NCBI RefSeq assembly: GCF_958445495.1
Contig: NZ_CAUCSQ010000019.1
Span: forward strand, 1 to 64,000
Direction: 5' to 3'
Length of the DNA stretch: 64,000 nucleotides
Source: an uncultured Bacteroides sp.
GTDB lineage: Bacteria > Bacteroidota > Bacteroidia > Bacteroidales > Bacteroidaceae
Below, in pieces: positions 1 through 7,710 of this stretch (positions are counted from its first letter, which is position 1; every line of letters begins with the position of its first letter). Below the pieces are notes generated by a model. The model did no database searches. It had not been told where the DNA came from and saw only the letters and a list, made by a program, of their open reading frames with translations. The position numbers and the translations under genes were made by a program.

Positions 1-426
1 CATCTTCATATGCTATTTTACTTTTTAGGGACATTTACTGAATATCCCTTTTTATCAACTGACAATACTCCCGACTCTCAAACAGAGCCCTATATAGAAG
101 AATAAGGAACCTCGTGAGTGTTAAAACTCACCAAAGTCCCGTCCCACACAAGCATTATCGATTTTATCATAAAACCGCCTCCTTTATCTTGATTACAATC
201 CGATGTCAACAGTCCACTTGTAACATGACACAGGAACCGCCAATCACAAAATTACCAGCAAGCGATCCACCAACGAATAAGCAAAATCACACAAAACCAA
301 CTACCTGCCAAAAACAAATCTTCTCATATCAAAATTTTCCCCACCCCATTCTCACCATTCCCCCAAATTATGTAAGAGAACCGCTAATTTTGTTAAAAAA
401 CGTTTTTATCCGAACACTAAAGTGCT
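1..426. other. Non-coding left edge, no supported gene
   Basis: I see no gene here. The one longer open frame (GTG start near 114) has a low-complexity, Pro/Thr/His-rich translation without domain or signal peptide, and it runs into the promoter region of the next gene. The stretch is AT-rich and probably the upstream region of the PepSY-like gene. Confidence 0.6.
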
Positions 427-462
427 TTTTCAGATTCTTTTCAGATTCAAGGCATATACTTG
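427..462 (+). promoter_or_regulatory. Tandem 11-bp direct repeat plus -7 box upstream of PepSY-like gene
   Basis: TTTTCAGATTC occurs twice head to tail (427-437 and 438-448). It is followed 6 bp later by TATACTTG (455-462), which fits the Bacteroides -7 consensus TAnnTTTG except for one base. An 11-bp direct repeat one helical turn apart next to the promoter is the usual layout of OmpR/PhoB-type response-regulator operators, so I infer activator control of the gene starting at 505. Confidence 0.5.
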
Positions 463-504
463 TATCAGAAAATTAAATAATCATTCACTTAAAAACATTT
501 AGTC

Positions 505-948
505 ATGAAAAAACTTATACTTTTATTAGCATGTGTGTTCAGTTTCCAGTTAGCAATGGCAGACAATGACGTCCCCATTACGTTTGAACAATTACCCGCA
601 AAAGCGCAAACTTTTATCAAACAAAATTTCCCCGATATAAAAGTAGCTTTTGCCAAGATGGAAAAAGAGTGGTTCGACAGCTCTTATGACGTGATATTCA
701 TCAATGGCGACAAATTGGAATTTGATAAGAACGGCGAATGGAAAGAAATGAAATGCAAACGGATGGGAGTGCCGGAAAAGGCCGTACCGGCTCAAATCTT
801 GAAATTCGTGAAAGAGAATTATCCTGATGCCAAGATTCTCAGACTTGAGAAAGACCGTTATGAATATGAAGTGAAACTCTCTAATTTCTGGGAAATAACA
901 TTCGACTTGAAGTTTAATGTCATTGATTTAGACAACGACAACGACTGA
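505..948 (+). CDS. PepSY-like periplasmic protein (BLIP-like fold)
   Basis: The 147-residue protein starts with a clear signal peptide (MKKLILLLACVFSFQLAMA, cut before DND). The rest is two alpha/beta halves of about 60 residues (roughly 25-85 and 88-147) of the PepSY-like, beta-lactamase-inhibitor-like type (PF11396 family). It should sit in the periplasm. The function of these proteins in Bacteroidota is not settled. Many lie next to two-component systems and may be their targets or modulators. It is followed by a strong hairpin, so it is transcribed alone. The upstream tandem 11-bp repeat suggests response-regulator control. No sensor or regulator gene lies within the window on this side, so any partner is left of position 1 or elsewhere. 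Confidence 0.8.
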   Translation: MKKLILLLACVFSFQLAMADNDVPITFEQLPAKAQTFIKQNFPDIKVAFAKMEKEWFDSSYDVIFINGDKLEFDKNGEWKEMKCKRMGVPEKAVPAQILKFVKENYPDAKILRLEKDRYEYEVKLSNFWEITFDLKFNVIDLDNDND

Positions 949-974
949 TGTCACCTTTTACCATTACCGATAAA

Positions 975-1020
975 ACCGGGAAGTAAAGATTGTGAAAAAA
1001 CACCCTCTTTACTTCCCGGT
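975..1020. terminator. Bidirectional hairpin terminator between convergent genes
   Basis: A perfect 15-bp stem (975-989 with 1006-1020, arm ACCGGGAAGTAAAGA) lies between the converging genes ending at 948 (+) and 1098 (-). On the minus strand it is followed by TTTTAT, so it fits best as the terminator of the minus-strand acetyltransferase and probably serves both directions. Confidence 0.75.
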
Positions 1021-1097
1021 ATCATTATGCGGAAACCAAATAACAGAATCCGAATCAACGGTTCTCTATACAGGATACCCCTTATACATGAATACAC

Positions 1098-1550
1098 TCA
1101 ACCTTCATACTCCATCCTGTACATATCAAATCCCTCGGCCCAAAAATCCCGTCGGACTTCCTTTAATACAAAACCCTGCTTTTCATAAAATCCATAAGCC
1201 AGTTGCGAAGTCCTGACGGTTATCTTCCGGACACTGCCGATTGACTTCAAGACCCGAATTCTGTACCTGAGCAGTTGTGACCCCAGTGACCTGCCCTGAT
1301 ATTCCGGATGCAGAATATCCCAACTGATTTTCCCTACCGACTTGCCGTCAGCAAAATTAATTCCGCCGCACCCGACTATTTTACCTTCGAAAAGCAACAC
1401 ATAATAAAGCTCCCTCTCGCTATCCAGGTACTCCTCCAAGTCAGCCTCTTCGGCAGGAGCGAAGTATTCAGGAATATTCAACCGAATCAAATCCATCACC
1501 GCCCCTTTGTCGGCCGGCATGTACTCCCTTATCACAACCAAGTCATTCAT
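1098..1550 (-). CDS. GNAT-family N-acetyltransferase
   Basis: This 150-residue single-domain protein has the GNAT fold order: N-terminal IREYMPAD strand, a central GCGGINF strand, the acetyl-CoA loop motif HPEYQGRSLGSQLL (Q/RxxGxG/A type, near residues 90-105), and a C-terminal LAYGFYEKQGFV motif that is typical of the family. It should transfer an acetyl group from acetyl-CoA to a small-molecule or protein amine. The substrate cannot be read from the sequence. It is cytosolic (no signal peptide) and monocistronic, with its own -7 box at 1582-1589 and a hairpin after its end. Confidence 0.85.
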   Translation of the reverse strand: MNDLVVIREYMPADKGAVMDLIRLNIPEYFAPAEEADLEEYLDSERELYYVLLFEGKIVGCGGINFADGKSVGKISWDILHPEYQGRSLGSQLLRYRIRVLKSIGSVRKITVRTSQLAYGFYEKQGFVLKEVRRDFWAEGFDMYRMEYEG

Positions 1551-1581
1551 TACAACCCACGATTAATTTACCAAAACAACA

Positions 1582-1589
1582 CAAAGATA
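1582..1589 (-). promoter_or_regulatory. -7 box of the GNAT gene
   Basis: The minus strand reads TATCTTTG, an exact match to the Bacteroides sigma-ABfr -7 consensus, 32 bp upstream of the ATG at 1550. I see no clear -33 TTG at 19-21 bp. Confidence 0.55.
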
Positions 1590-1612
1590 ATAAAGACCGG
1601 AATATGAAACAT

Positions 1613-1657
1613 CAAAAAATCCCATTTTGAAACCACACTTGGAATTCAAAATGGGAT
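1613..1657 (-). terminator. Rho-independent terminator on the minus strand
   Basis: A 12-bp stem (1619-1630 with 1646-1657, arm ATCCCATTTTGA) is followed on the minus strand by TTTTTTG. It lies upstream of the GNAT promoter, so it ends a different minus-strand transcript. No protein gene precedes it within 700 bp. Confidence 0.7.
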
Positions 1658-1749
1658 AACACAAACAAAACAAACAATATTGGAGCGATTTTCACAAATG
1701 GCTCATACGATATATTACAAATTAAAATAACGCCATTATAACTTCTAAT
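1613..1749 (-). ncRNA. Candidate small RNA, about 135 nt
   Basis: The minus strand shows TACCTTTG (1756-1763), an exact -7 box. About 135 nt downstream is the intrinsic terminator at 1613-1657. Between them there is no open frame with protein-like sequence. A -33 TTTG at the right distance is not evident, which lowers confidence. The match to any known RNA family is not recognised. Confidence 0.3.
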
Positions 1750-1763
1750 TTTGAACAAAGGTA

Positions 1764-2360
1764 TAATTTTACTACCAAATGATGAATATGATTTAACATT
1801 ACTTATAAAAATAATAAAATTATATATAAAAGTTATATTTTAAACCTGAAGGAATCATACTCAAAACCTTAAACAAACTCCAATCATCATAATCTGCCAG
1901 GCAAACATCCGGCATAGAGGCCTGTTATTTAAGAAAGCCGCATGAAACTTCACCCCCTTTCGGAAAAAATGCAGTTATATATCTGGACAAGCAACTAACC
2001 GAATATCTATATTGTGTAATCATATAATACCCCATCCTGATATGACTTTTATAAAATACAAAAAGATTCCGGTATTCAATGAGTATTTAAAGACAAATAA
2101 AATCTCATTTTCCAATAGCCAGAAGAAAGAAAAAGATTTTTATCTTTTTCCCGAAAAGGGAAAATACAATCCATACCGGACAAAGAGAGGCCTATTTACC
2201 GGTCCCTCTCAAATACCCGCCGGTCCCTCCTGCTAATTCCATTCCAATTTTCCTGACTAAAAGACATGTGTCCGTTCCGGCAAATGAAAAAAGTAGTTAT
2301 TTAAAAAGCAGTTATTCAAAGAAAATAAAAGCCTACAACCAACACTCGGAAAAAAAGGAG
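1764..2360. other. Intergenic region without a supported gene
   Basis: About 600 bp, AT-rich. A short hairpin (GAAAAAGAT / ATCTTTTTC) lies near 2129-2150 and a direct repeat CCGGTCCCTC occurs twice near 2199-2230. The open frame at 2012-2236 has a random-looking translation. I see no tRNA or other structured RNA. Confidence 0.5.
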
Positions 2361-2368
2361 TATCTTTG
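2361..2368 (+). promoter_or_regulatory. -7 box of the dipeptidase gene
   Basis: TATCTTTG is an exact -7 consensus 21 bp before the ATG at 2390. Its last three bases, TTG, are in frame with the gene and can be mistaken for a start codon. That start would lie upstream of the transcription start, so the ATG at 2390 is chosen. Confidence 0.6.
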
Positions 2369-2389
2369 ACACGCCAAATCGGAAATGCA

Positions 2390-3163
2390 ATGATAATTTT
2401 AAAATACAAATTACTTCTCTTTTGCCTGTTGTTGGCAGGGGCTTCCTGCACCTCCGGAACAAAAGGGGAAAAGAATCCCGTAAATACGGACAATGAATGT
2501 ACGGCCCCCCTTCCTGTCCGCAGCAACCCCGCCGTACCGAACTCTCTACCGGGGAAAAGCCGGACAGCGCTTTATATGGATTCTCTGGGACTAGTCGATG
2601 TTACAGATTTAGACAGCAGTCTTGTCGTGAAACTGATGTACACACAGGCCGATAATTTCACGGGAGAAGTCCTGTATGACGATTTACAGGAAGCATATCT
2701 GCATCCCGATGCCGCACACGCCCTTGTAAAAGCACAGAAAGCGTTGAAACGATTACATCCGTCGTACAGCCTTCTCATCTATGATGCCGCCCGTCCGATG
2801 ACTATACAGAAGAATATGTGGAATGCAGTGAAAGGAACACCCCAATACAAATACGTCTCTAACCCGAACCGCGGCGGCGGGCTCCATAACTACGGACTGG
2901 CTGTAGATATCAGCATTCAGGACTCTCTCGGACAACCGCTGCCGATGGGAACCAAAGTAGACCATTTAGGTATCGAAGCCCACATCACACAAGAAAACGA
3001 ATTAGTGCGTAGTGGAAAAATAAGCGAGACAGAACGGCAGAACAGATTACTGTTGCGGAAAGTCATGAAACAGGCAGGATTCCGCCCACTGCCCAACGAA
3101 TGGTGGCATTTCAACCTATGCAGCCGGGAAACAGCCCGACAAAAATACAAAGTAATACCGTAA
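2390..3163 (+). CDS. VanX-like D-alanyl-D-alanine dipeptidase, lipoprotein (M15D)
   Basis: The 257-residue protein begins with a lipoprotein-type signal (MIILKYKLLLFCLLLAGASC). It carries the M15D zinc-peptidase pattern: H166 and D173 in HNYGLAVD, and E237 and H240 in EWWHF. The H-x6-D and E-x2-H spacing is the same as in VanX. The reaction is hydrolysis of D-Ala-D-Ala, releasing free D-alanine. In Gram-negatives such enzymes sit in the periplasm and recycle peptidoglycan-derived dipeptide, so vancomycin resistance should not be inferred (no vanH/vanA neighbours). The residues SNPNRGGGLHNYG hold the family loop before the zinc site. The next gene begins 20 bp after its stop and is probably cotranscribed. 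Confidence 0.88.
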   Translation: MIILKYKLLLFCLLLAGASCTSGTKGEKNPVNTDNECTAPLPVRSNPAVPNSLPGKSRTALYMDSLGLVDVTDLDSSLVVKLMYTQADNFTGEVLYDDLQEAYLHPDAAHALVKAQKALKRLHPSYSLLIYDAARPMTIQKNMWNAVKGTPQYKYVSNPNRGGGLHNYGLAVDISIQDSLGQPLPMGTKVDHLGIEAHITQENELVRSGKISETERQNRLLLRKVMKQAGFRPLPNEWWHFNLCSRETARQKYKVIP

Positions 3164-3183
3164 ACCAAGAACAAAAACAACCG

Positions 3184-4374
3184 ATGACACCCCTATCCTC
3201 CGAAACCCGGCAGTTCATCAACAGGCATCAGTCTGACGATGTGCGCGACCTGGCGCTGCAAGCCCGAAAATACCCCAACGTAGACATGCAGGTTGCCATC
3301 ACCCAGATAGCAGGACGGCAAATCGCAACTGAAAAAATCCCGTCATGGAAAGAAATAGAAGACATACGGTATCCGAAACACCTGTCTCTGGAACAATGTT
3401 CGTCAGAAATCACCGCCCGTTACAAGGCAAGGCTTCTGCAAGGAGAAACCCTAGCGGATTTAACCGGAGGTTTCGGAGTAGACTGTGCCTTCCTTGCCGG
3501 CAGATTCAATGCGGTCACTTACGTAGAACGCCAGAAAGAATTATGCGAAATCGCCGGGCATAACTTCCGGATACTACGCCTGAATCACATAAGCATCCGC
3601 AATGAAGACGGAACAGACTACCTGAACATGATGTCTCCGGCAGACTGCATCTTCCTCGACCCTGCCCGTCGCGGCGAACACGGAAACAAAACCGTCGCCA
3701 TTTCCGACTGCGAGCCGGATGTTGCCGGACTCGAAGAACTTTTACTGGAAAAGGCCGGGCGGGTAATGCTCAAGCTCTCTCCGATGCTTGACCTTTCGTC
3801 GGCATTAAAAGAATTGCCGCATACCCTGGAAGCCCACATTATTTCCGTCAATAACGAATGCAAAGAACTACTGCTGTTGCTCGGAAAAAATCCACCTGCA
3901 GAAATCCCCATTCACTGCGTAAATCTCTCCTCAAAAGAAGAACAGGAAGAACAGCATTTCGTATTCACACGCGAACAGGAGCAACAAAGCGGATGCAACT
4001 ATACAAACACGCTCGGAAAATACCTGTACGAACCCAACTCCTCCCTCCTGAAAGCCGGCGCTTTCCGCAGCATTACAGCGAACTATCCCGTCCGGAAACT
4101 ACATCCCAACAGCCACCTTTACACCTCCGACATGCAAATCAAGGAATTTCCGGGAAGGATATTCCAAATCACCGGCCATTGCGGATTAAACAAGAAAGAA
4201 ATAAAAGAAAACCTGGCGGATTTGAAGAAAGCGAACCTCACCGTACGCAATTTTCCAGCCACAGTAGCAGAACTCCGGAAACGCCTCAAGCTGGCAGAAG
4301 GCGGAGATACCTACCTATTTGCCAGTACTTTGAACGACGGGAAGAAAATACTGGTCCGCTGCAGGAAAGAGTGA
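3184..4374 (+). CDS. Class I SAM-dependent methyltransferase with THUMP-like domain
   Basis: A protein of 396 residues from the ATG at 3184. The frame stays open upstream into the dipeptidase gene (GTG at 3100), but the ATG 20 bp after that stop is more natural. SAM-binding motif I is LADLTGGFGVD (near residue 85). The catalytic-type motif CIFLDPARR (near 155) resembles the RsmD/Trm-like DPPY-type loop, with DPAR as in the Bacteroidota THUMP_like family (PF18096). The C-terminal half (about 300-396) would be the THUMP-like RNA-binding region. It probably methylates an RNA, but the target is unknown. Cytosolic. A hairpin follows at 4692-4725. Confidence 0.75.
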   Translation: MTPLSSETRQFINRHQSDDVRDLALQARKYPNVDMQVAITQIAGRQIATEKIPSWKEIEDIRYPKHLSLEQCSSEITARYKARLLQGETLADLTGGFGVDCAFLAGRFNAVTYVERQKELCEIAGHNFRILRLNHISIRNEDGTDYLNMMSPADCIFLDPARRGEHGNKTVAISDCEPDVAGLEELLLEKAGRVMLKLSPMLDLSSALKELPHTLEAHIISVNNECKELLLLLGKNPPAEIPIHCVNLSSKEEQEEQHFVFTREQEQQSGCNYTNTLGKYLYEPNSSLLKAGAFRSITANYPVRKLHPNSHLYTSDMQIKEFPGRIFQITGHCGLNKKEIKENLADLKKANLTVRNFPATVAELRKRLKLAEGGDTYLFASTLNDGKKILVRCRKE

Positions 4375-4512
4375 CAAACCGCGGTTCTTCCCAAAACACC
4401 CCTCCGGTTGCCAAGAACACTACAACACACAGCCGGAACCCCATGATGCATGATGTAAAAATAAATATCAACCGGGAAGCAGGGCTTCAAGAAGGGGAAA
4501 AAGGACATAACC

Positions 4513-4598
4513 GTTCCTTTAAAAGGAACACCCCGTTGGTTTAAAAGGAACAGGGCATTGGTTTTAAACCAAGGACCCCTTCCTTTTAAACCAAGAAC
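4513..4598. repeat. Array of four near-palindromes built from two half-sites
   Basis: Two half-sites, A = TTCCTTT and B = TTGGTTT (with complements AAAGGAA and AAACCAA), occur in four consecutive dyads: A-A' (4513-4529), B-A' (4537-4551), B-B' (4558-4572) and A-B' (4580-4595). All four pairings are present, each with a centre of T/A bases. It is placed between the methyltransferase gene and the exchanger promoter, and is untranslated as far as I can see. Confidence 0.6.
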
Positions 4599-4691
4599 AG
4601 GCAGGTTTTAACCATCAATACGGCAACCATAAAGCACTGATAATCAACACATATAAAAAACAGCACCGGATTCATTCCTCCCCCTTTCCCC

Positions 4692-4725
4692 ATCTTCCCG
4701 TTCGTACAAATACAAACGGGAAGAT
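4692..4725 (+). terminator. Hairpin terminator after the methyltransferase gene
   Basis: A perfect 11-bp stem, ATCTTCCCGTT (4692-4702) with AACGGGAAGAT (4715-4725), loop 12 nt. The U-tract after it is weak (TCCGTATTTG). It lies before the promoter of the next gene, so it probably ends the 2390-4374 transcript. Confidence 0.55.
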
Positions 4726-4787
4726 TCCGTATTTGACAAAAAAACTGATTTTTTAAAGAACAAACCGGCCAAACATCCGGATGATGC

Positions 4788-4819
4788 TTGACATTATGCC
4801 TCCAAATTGATTATCTTTG
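4788..4819 (+). promoter_or_regulatory. Promoter of the exchanger gene
   Basis: A TTG -33 element (4788-4790, in TTGACA) and TATCTTTG (4812-4819) are separated by 21 bp, within the Bacteroides range. The ATG of the gene follows 27 bp later. Confidence 0.7.
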
Positions 4820-4846
4820 CAAAATAAAATAAAAAAGAGAAAAACG

Positions 4847-5836
4847 ATGAATATACTCCTGCTTATCGGAGGACTACTCCTGGTCCTTTTAGGCGCCAAC
4901 GGCCTGACGGACGGTGCGGCTTCAGTAGCCGGACGTCTCCGCATCCCTTCCATTGTGATAGGTCTCACGATTGTCGCATTCGGAACTTCCGCACCGGAAC
5001 TGACAGTCAGCGTATCTTCCGCCGTCAAAGGCAGTGCGGACATCTCCATAGGCAATGTGGTAGGAAGCAACATATTCAACACACTGATGATTGTGGGCTG
5101 TACGGCTTTATTCGCCCCAATCGTCGTCACGCGGAACACCCTCAAAAAAGAGATTCCCCTTTGCATCCTCTCTTCCGTCGTCCTGCTCATCTGCGCCAAT
5201 GACGTCTTTCTGGACCACGCTTCCGAAAATATCCTGAACAGGACAGACGGCTTGCTGCTGCTCTGTTTCTTCGCCATATTCATGGGATACACATTCGCCA
5301 TCGCTTCCAAGCCGACCGCCCCCGGAGAACAGGCGACACCTCCCGCAACGGAAATAACGGAAGAGACAGAGATAAAACTACTTCCCTGGTGGAAATCAAT
5401 CCTCTACATCATCGGCGGCCTGGCCGCACTGATTTACGGAGGCCAATTATTCGTCAACGGCGCCACGGGTATTGCCCGGAGCCTGGGAGTCAGCGAATCT
5501 ATCATCGGACTGACCCTGGTGGCCGGGGGAACTTCCCTTCCGGAATTGGCAACATCCATCGTAGCCGCCTTGAAAAAAAATCCGGAAATCGCTATCGGAA
5601 ATGTAATCGGCAGCAACCTCTTCAATATCTTCTTCGTATTGGGATGCAGCGCCGGCATTACTCCTCTCCGCCTCAGCGGCATCACCAATTTCGACTTGTC
5701 CGTACTGGTCGGTTCGAGCATCCTGCTTTGGGTTTTCGGCCTGTTCTTCGCCAAAAGGACCATCACCCGAATCGAAGGAAGCATAATGGTGCTTTGTTAC
5801 ATCGCCTATACAGCCATACTGATTTACAATACATAA
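4847..5836 (+). CDS. Sodium/calcium exchanger family protein (YrbG-like)
   Basis: 329 residues from the ATG at 4847. An in-frame TTG at 4817 is part of the -7 box and is rejected. The protein is two inverted halves of about five membrane segments each. Each half carries the ion-binding alpha-repeat motif: GTSAPELTVS (near residue 46) with GNVVGSNIFN after it, and GGTSLPELATS (near 227) with GNVIGSNLFN after it. A charged loop of about 40 residues (around 155-195) joins the halves. It should exchange calcium for sodium or protons in the inner membrane. Length and motifs match the bacterial YrbG/CaCA family. Transcribed alone from its own promoter and convergent with the next gene, 15 bp apart. 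Confidence 0.9.
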   Translation: MNILLLIGGLLLVLLGANGLTDGAASVAGRLRIPSIVIGLTIVAFGTSAPELTVSVSSAVKGSADISIGNVVGSNIFNTLMIVGCTALFAPIVVTRNTLKKEIPLCILSSVVLLICANDVFLDHASENILNRTDGLLLLCFFAIFMGYTFAIASKPTAPGEQATPPATEITEETEIKLLPWWKSILYIIGGLAALIYGGQLFVNGATGIARSLGVSESIIGLTLVAGGTSLPELATSIVAALKKNPEIAIGNVIGSNLFNIFFVLGCSAGITPLRLSGITNFDLSVLVGSSILLWVFGLFFAKRTITRIEGSIMVLCYIAYTAILIYNT

Positions 5837-5851
5837 GCCCCGGACAGGCAT

Positions 5852-7423
5852 CTACTCCGCCACTTCCACAGCCGTCAGCACATTAATGCCGTATTTCCCG
5901 TCTCCGGACACTTTCCATACGGCATTTCCATTCGCACAGCGGACGGCATAACGCGGGTCATACCTCAACCTGTCCGAACCGTCCGGTATCCACAGCCCCA
6001 ACCCGTACTTCCCGGCAGCCAACAAATCCGGCAACTTCAAAGAACAACTTGCGGAATGCACAAGCGGCGTACAGGCGGAATCTCCCGGCCGGAACGGCTG
6101 CCAGTCCGAAGGATTGGTGCCGGTAAGAAATTCCGTAACCCGCCCTTCCTTATCAATCAATACGAAATAAACGGAATGTTCACCGAATACAGTGGCAAAT
6201 CCCCTGTTTACCAGGTTCAGGTCAAGCCGGTTCTCCCCTCTTTTCTTCAGTTTGACAGGCAACTGAAGCGACTGCAATTCAATCCGGTAACCCAAATGGT
6301 CGCGTATATAGTCAAACACATTGCGTTCCGTTTCCGTCCCGTCCGTCTTCCGGAAATAGTTGTCGGACACAGGCATGCGATACCGGCGCAGGGAATCTTC
6401 CGTTATCATCGTCTTCTTCCAGACCACCATGGAATATTCGGGAGGATTATTCTCGTCAAACCTGTTGTTGGGATGCTGCTCCTTATAATTATGGATAACG
6501 CTCAACGAAGTATAATGCTGCAAAAACAGGCGTCTCGCCGCCTGCAACCCGTCAATAATCCATCCGGTAGAAGGACTGTCCGGGTCGGCGCCTACGCTCC
6601 AGAATCCCCAAGGCAACTCCCCGTCTACAACCAGGTACGGCGATTCTTCCACAATCTGTTCAAACTGGGCAGTCCCTTCATGCATATCGGCGTCCCACCG
6701 GTCAGGCCGTATCACGATAAAATCATCGTGAAAAGAAATCCTTTTATACAATTCCGGCTTGCCTTTCAGCAAATTCTTAAAACCGGGAAGCCTCACCTGC
6801 ACGTTCCTCTCTTCGGGGACCACCTCAAGCAACTTCTCCAATACGGCCGTCTTTATCTCTTCCGAGTTTTCCAATCCGCGGACGGAACTATGCCATTCTC
6901 CCCACGCCCCAATCATCCCGGCCTGCACCACCAGAATCAAATCCTTATTCTTTTCCAGAAAAGGCTTCAACTGTTCCAGATGCTCCAATATCCGTTCCCC
7001 GGTGGGCCCTGCGGCAGCCCGTCCCATGAAATCCCTTTCGTAGGCAAAACGCAACACGGCCTTCTTCCCCTGTCTCCGCAACTCGTCAAAATACGTCTGC
7101 ATGGTCCGGAAGTTCTCTTCCGACAGCCGTTCACCCGCCAAGCAGGTAAGATAAAAATAACTCTGGGCGAGCGAAACGCTGTCCGAAGCATACTTATCCG
7201 ACAGTTCCGCCAACTCTTTCACCGGATTGTCCTTCTCATTCACCACATCCACAGCCGTCTCCAGCCGGAATCCCCTTCCAGGATTATAAAGCCCGTCCCG
7301 ACCGCACGGATCATCCGCGCAGATTCCACCGAACCCGACCGTACGCCGGGGATTGCCGCATCCGCTTGCCAGCAAGAGAAACAAAGCAGCCATCACGCCA
7401 CCGCACATCCAAATCTTTCTCAT
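5852..7423 (-). CDS. DUF4874/DUF4832 domain lipoprotein
   Basis: 523 residues from the ATG at 7423 (an upstream extension to 7459 passes over a promoter box). The N-terminus is a lipoprotein signal (MRKIWMCGGVMAALFLLLASGC). The family landmarks NPGRGFRLE (near residue 45), VLRFAYERDF (near 125) and GMIGAWGEWHSS (near 170) fit DUF4874. The second half, with a beta-rich end, fits DUF4832. The fold of the first half resembles a TIM-barrel hydrolase and the GEWH motif may hold an acidic catalytic residue, but no activity is established that I know of. Probably exported to the periplasm or cell surface. Promoter box at 7446-7453. Confidence 0.75.
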   Translation of the reverse strand: MRKIWMCGGVMAALFLLLASGCGNPRRTVGFGGICADDPCGRDGLYNPGRGFRLETAVDVVNEKDNPVKELAELSDKYASDSVSLAQSYFYLTCLAGERLSEENFRTMQTYFDELRRQGKKAVLRFAYERDFMGRAAAGPTGERILEHLEQLKPFLEKNKDLILVVQAGMIGAWGEWHSSVRGLENSEEIKTAVLEKLLEVVPEERNVQVRLPGFKNLLKGKPELYKRISFHDDFIVIRPDRWDADMHEGTAQFEQIVEESPYLVVDGELPWGFWSVGADPDSPSTGWIIDGLQAARRLFLQHYTSLSVIHNYKEQHPNNRFDENNPPEYSMVVWKKTMITEDSLRRYRMPVSDNYFRKTDGTETERNVFDYIRDHLGYRIELQSLQLPVKLKKRGENRLDLNLVNRGFATVFGEHSVYFVLIDKEGRVTEFLTGTNPSDWQPFRPGDSACTPLVHSASCSLKLPDLLAAGKYGLGLWIPDGSDRLRYDPRYAVRCANGNAVWKVSGDGKYGINVLTAVEVAE

Positions 7424-7445
7424 GGTACTATAATTTGTTTTCCGG

Positions 7446-7453
7446 CAAATATA
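7446..7453 (-). promoter_or_regulatory. -7 box of the DUF4874/DUF4832 gene
   Basis: The minus strand reads TATATTTG, an exact TAnnTTTG match 22 bp upstream of the ATG at 7423. No clear -33 element. Confidence 0.5.
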
Positions 7454-7554
7454 GGACAAATCGAGGCACGCTTCCCCGCCCCGCCTTATTTCACACGGTA
7501 AAGTATCAGTTTAGGATAAATAACGCAAAAGTATCGGTTAATGCTAAGATTGTA

Positions 7555-7586
7555 TTTGTCCCTCCCCCGGAATCGCCCTACCTTTG
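7555..7586 (+). promoter_or_regulatory. Promoter of the phosphodiesterase gene, TTTG-N20-TACCTTTG
   Basis: TTTG (7555-7558) and TACCTTTG (7579-7586) are separated by exactly 20 bp. The spacer is C-rich and ends in CCC. The same architecture recurs at 17383 and 28295. A second TACCTTTG at 7635-7642 lies nearer the gene but has no matching -33 element. Confidence 0.7.
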
Positions 7587-7710
7587 TCCCGCATTTCCAA
7601 CATACAACGTATGGACAGATTCGAAAAATAATCTTACCTTTGTCATTACAAATTACGGTTCCCCCGTTAAAAAGAGGAACAGAAATATTAACCGTTTAAA
7701 TAAACATATC

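Noticed and set aside
114..476. 120-codon ORF at the left edge
   Set aside because: GTG start, low-complexity translation without domain or signal, and it covers the tandem repeat and the promoter of the next gene.
2199..2236. Direct repeat CCGGTCCCTC as possible operator
   Set aside because: Only two short copies, more than 100 bp from the promoter, and no further context.
2390..3163. Vancomycin resistance gene vanX
   Set aside because: The dipeptidase motifs match, but there are no vanH/vanA-type genes and the organism is Gram-negative. A role in peptidoglycan dipeptide recycling is more likely.
6056..7501. 481-codon ORF on the plus strand
   Set aside because: It is antisense to the DUF4874/DUF4832 gene, whose family motifs, lipoprotein signal and promoter are clear. 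The antisense translation is rich in Pro, Arg and His without any motif.
7366..7710. 115-residue N-terminal extension of the phosphodiesterase
   Set aside because: It runs over the promoter at 7555-7586 and has no protein-like sequence. The ATG at 7711 gives a proper signal peptide.
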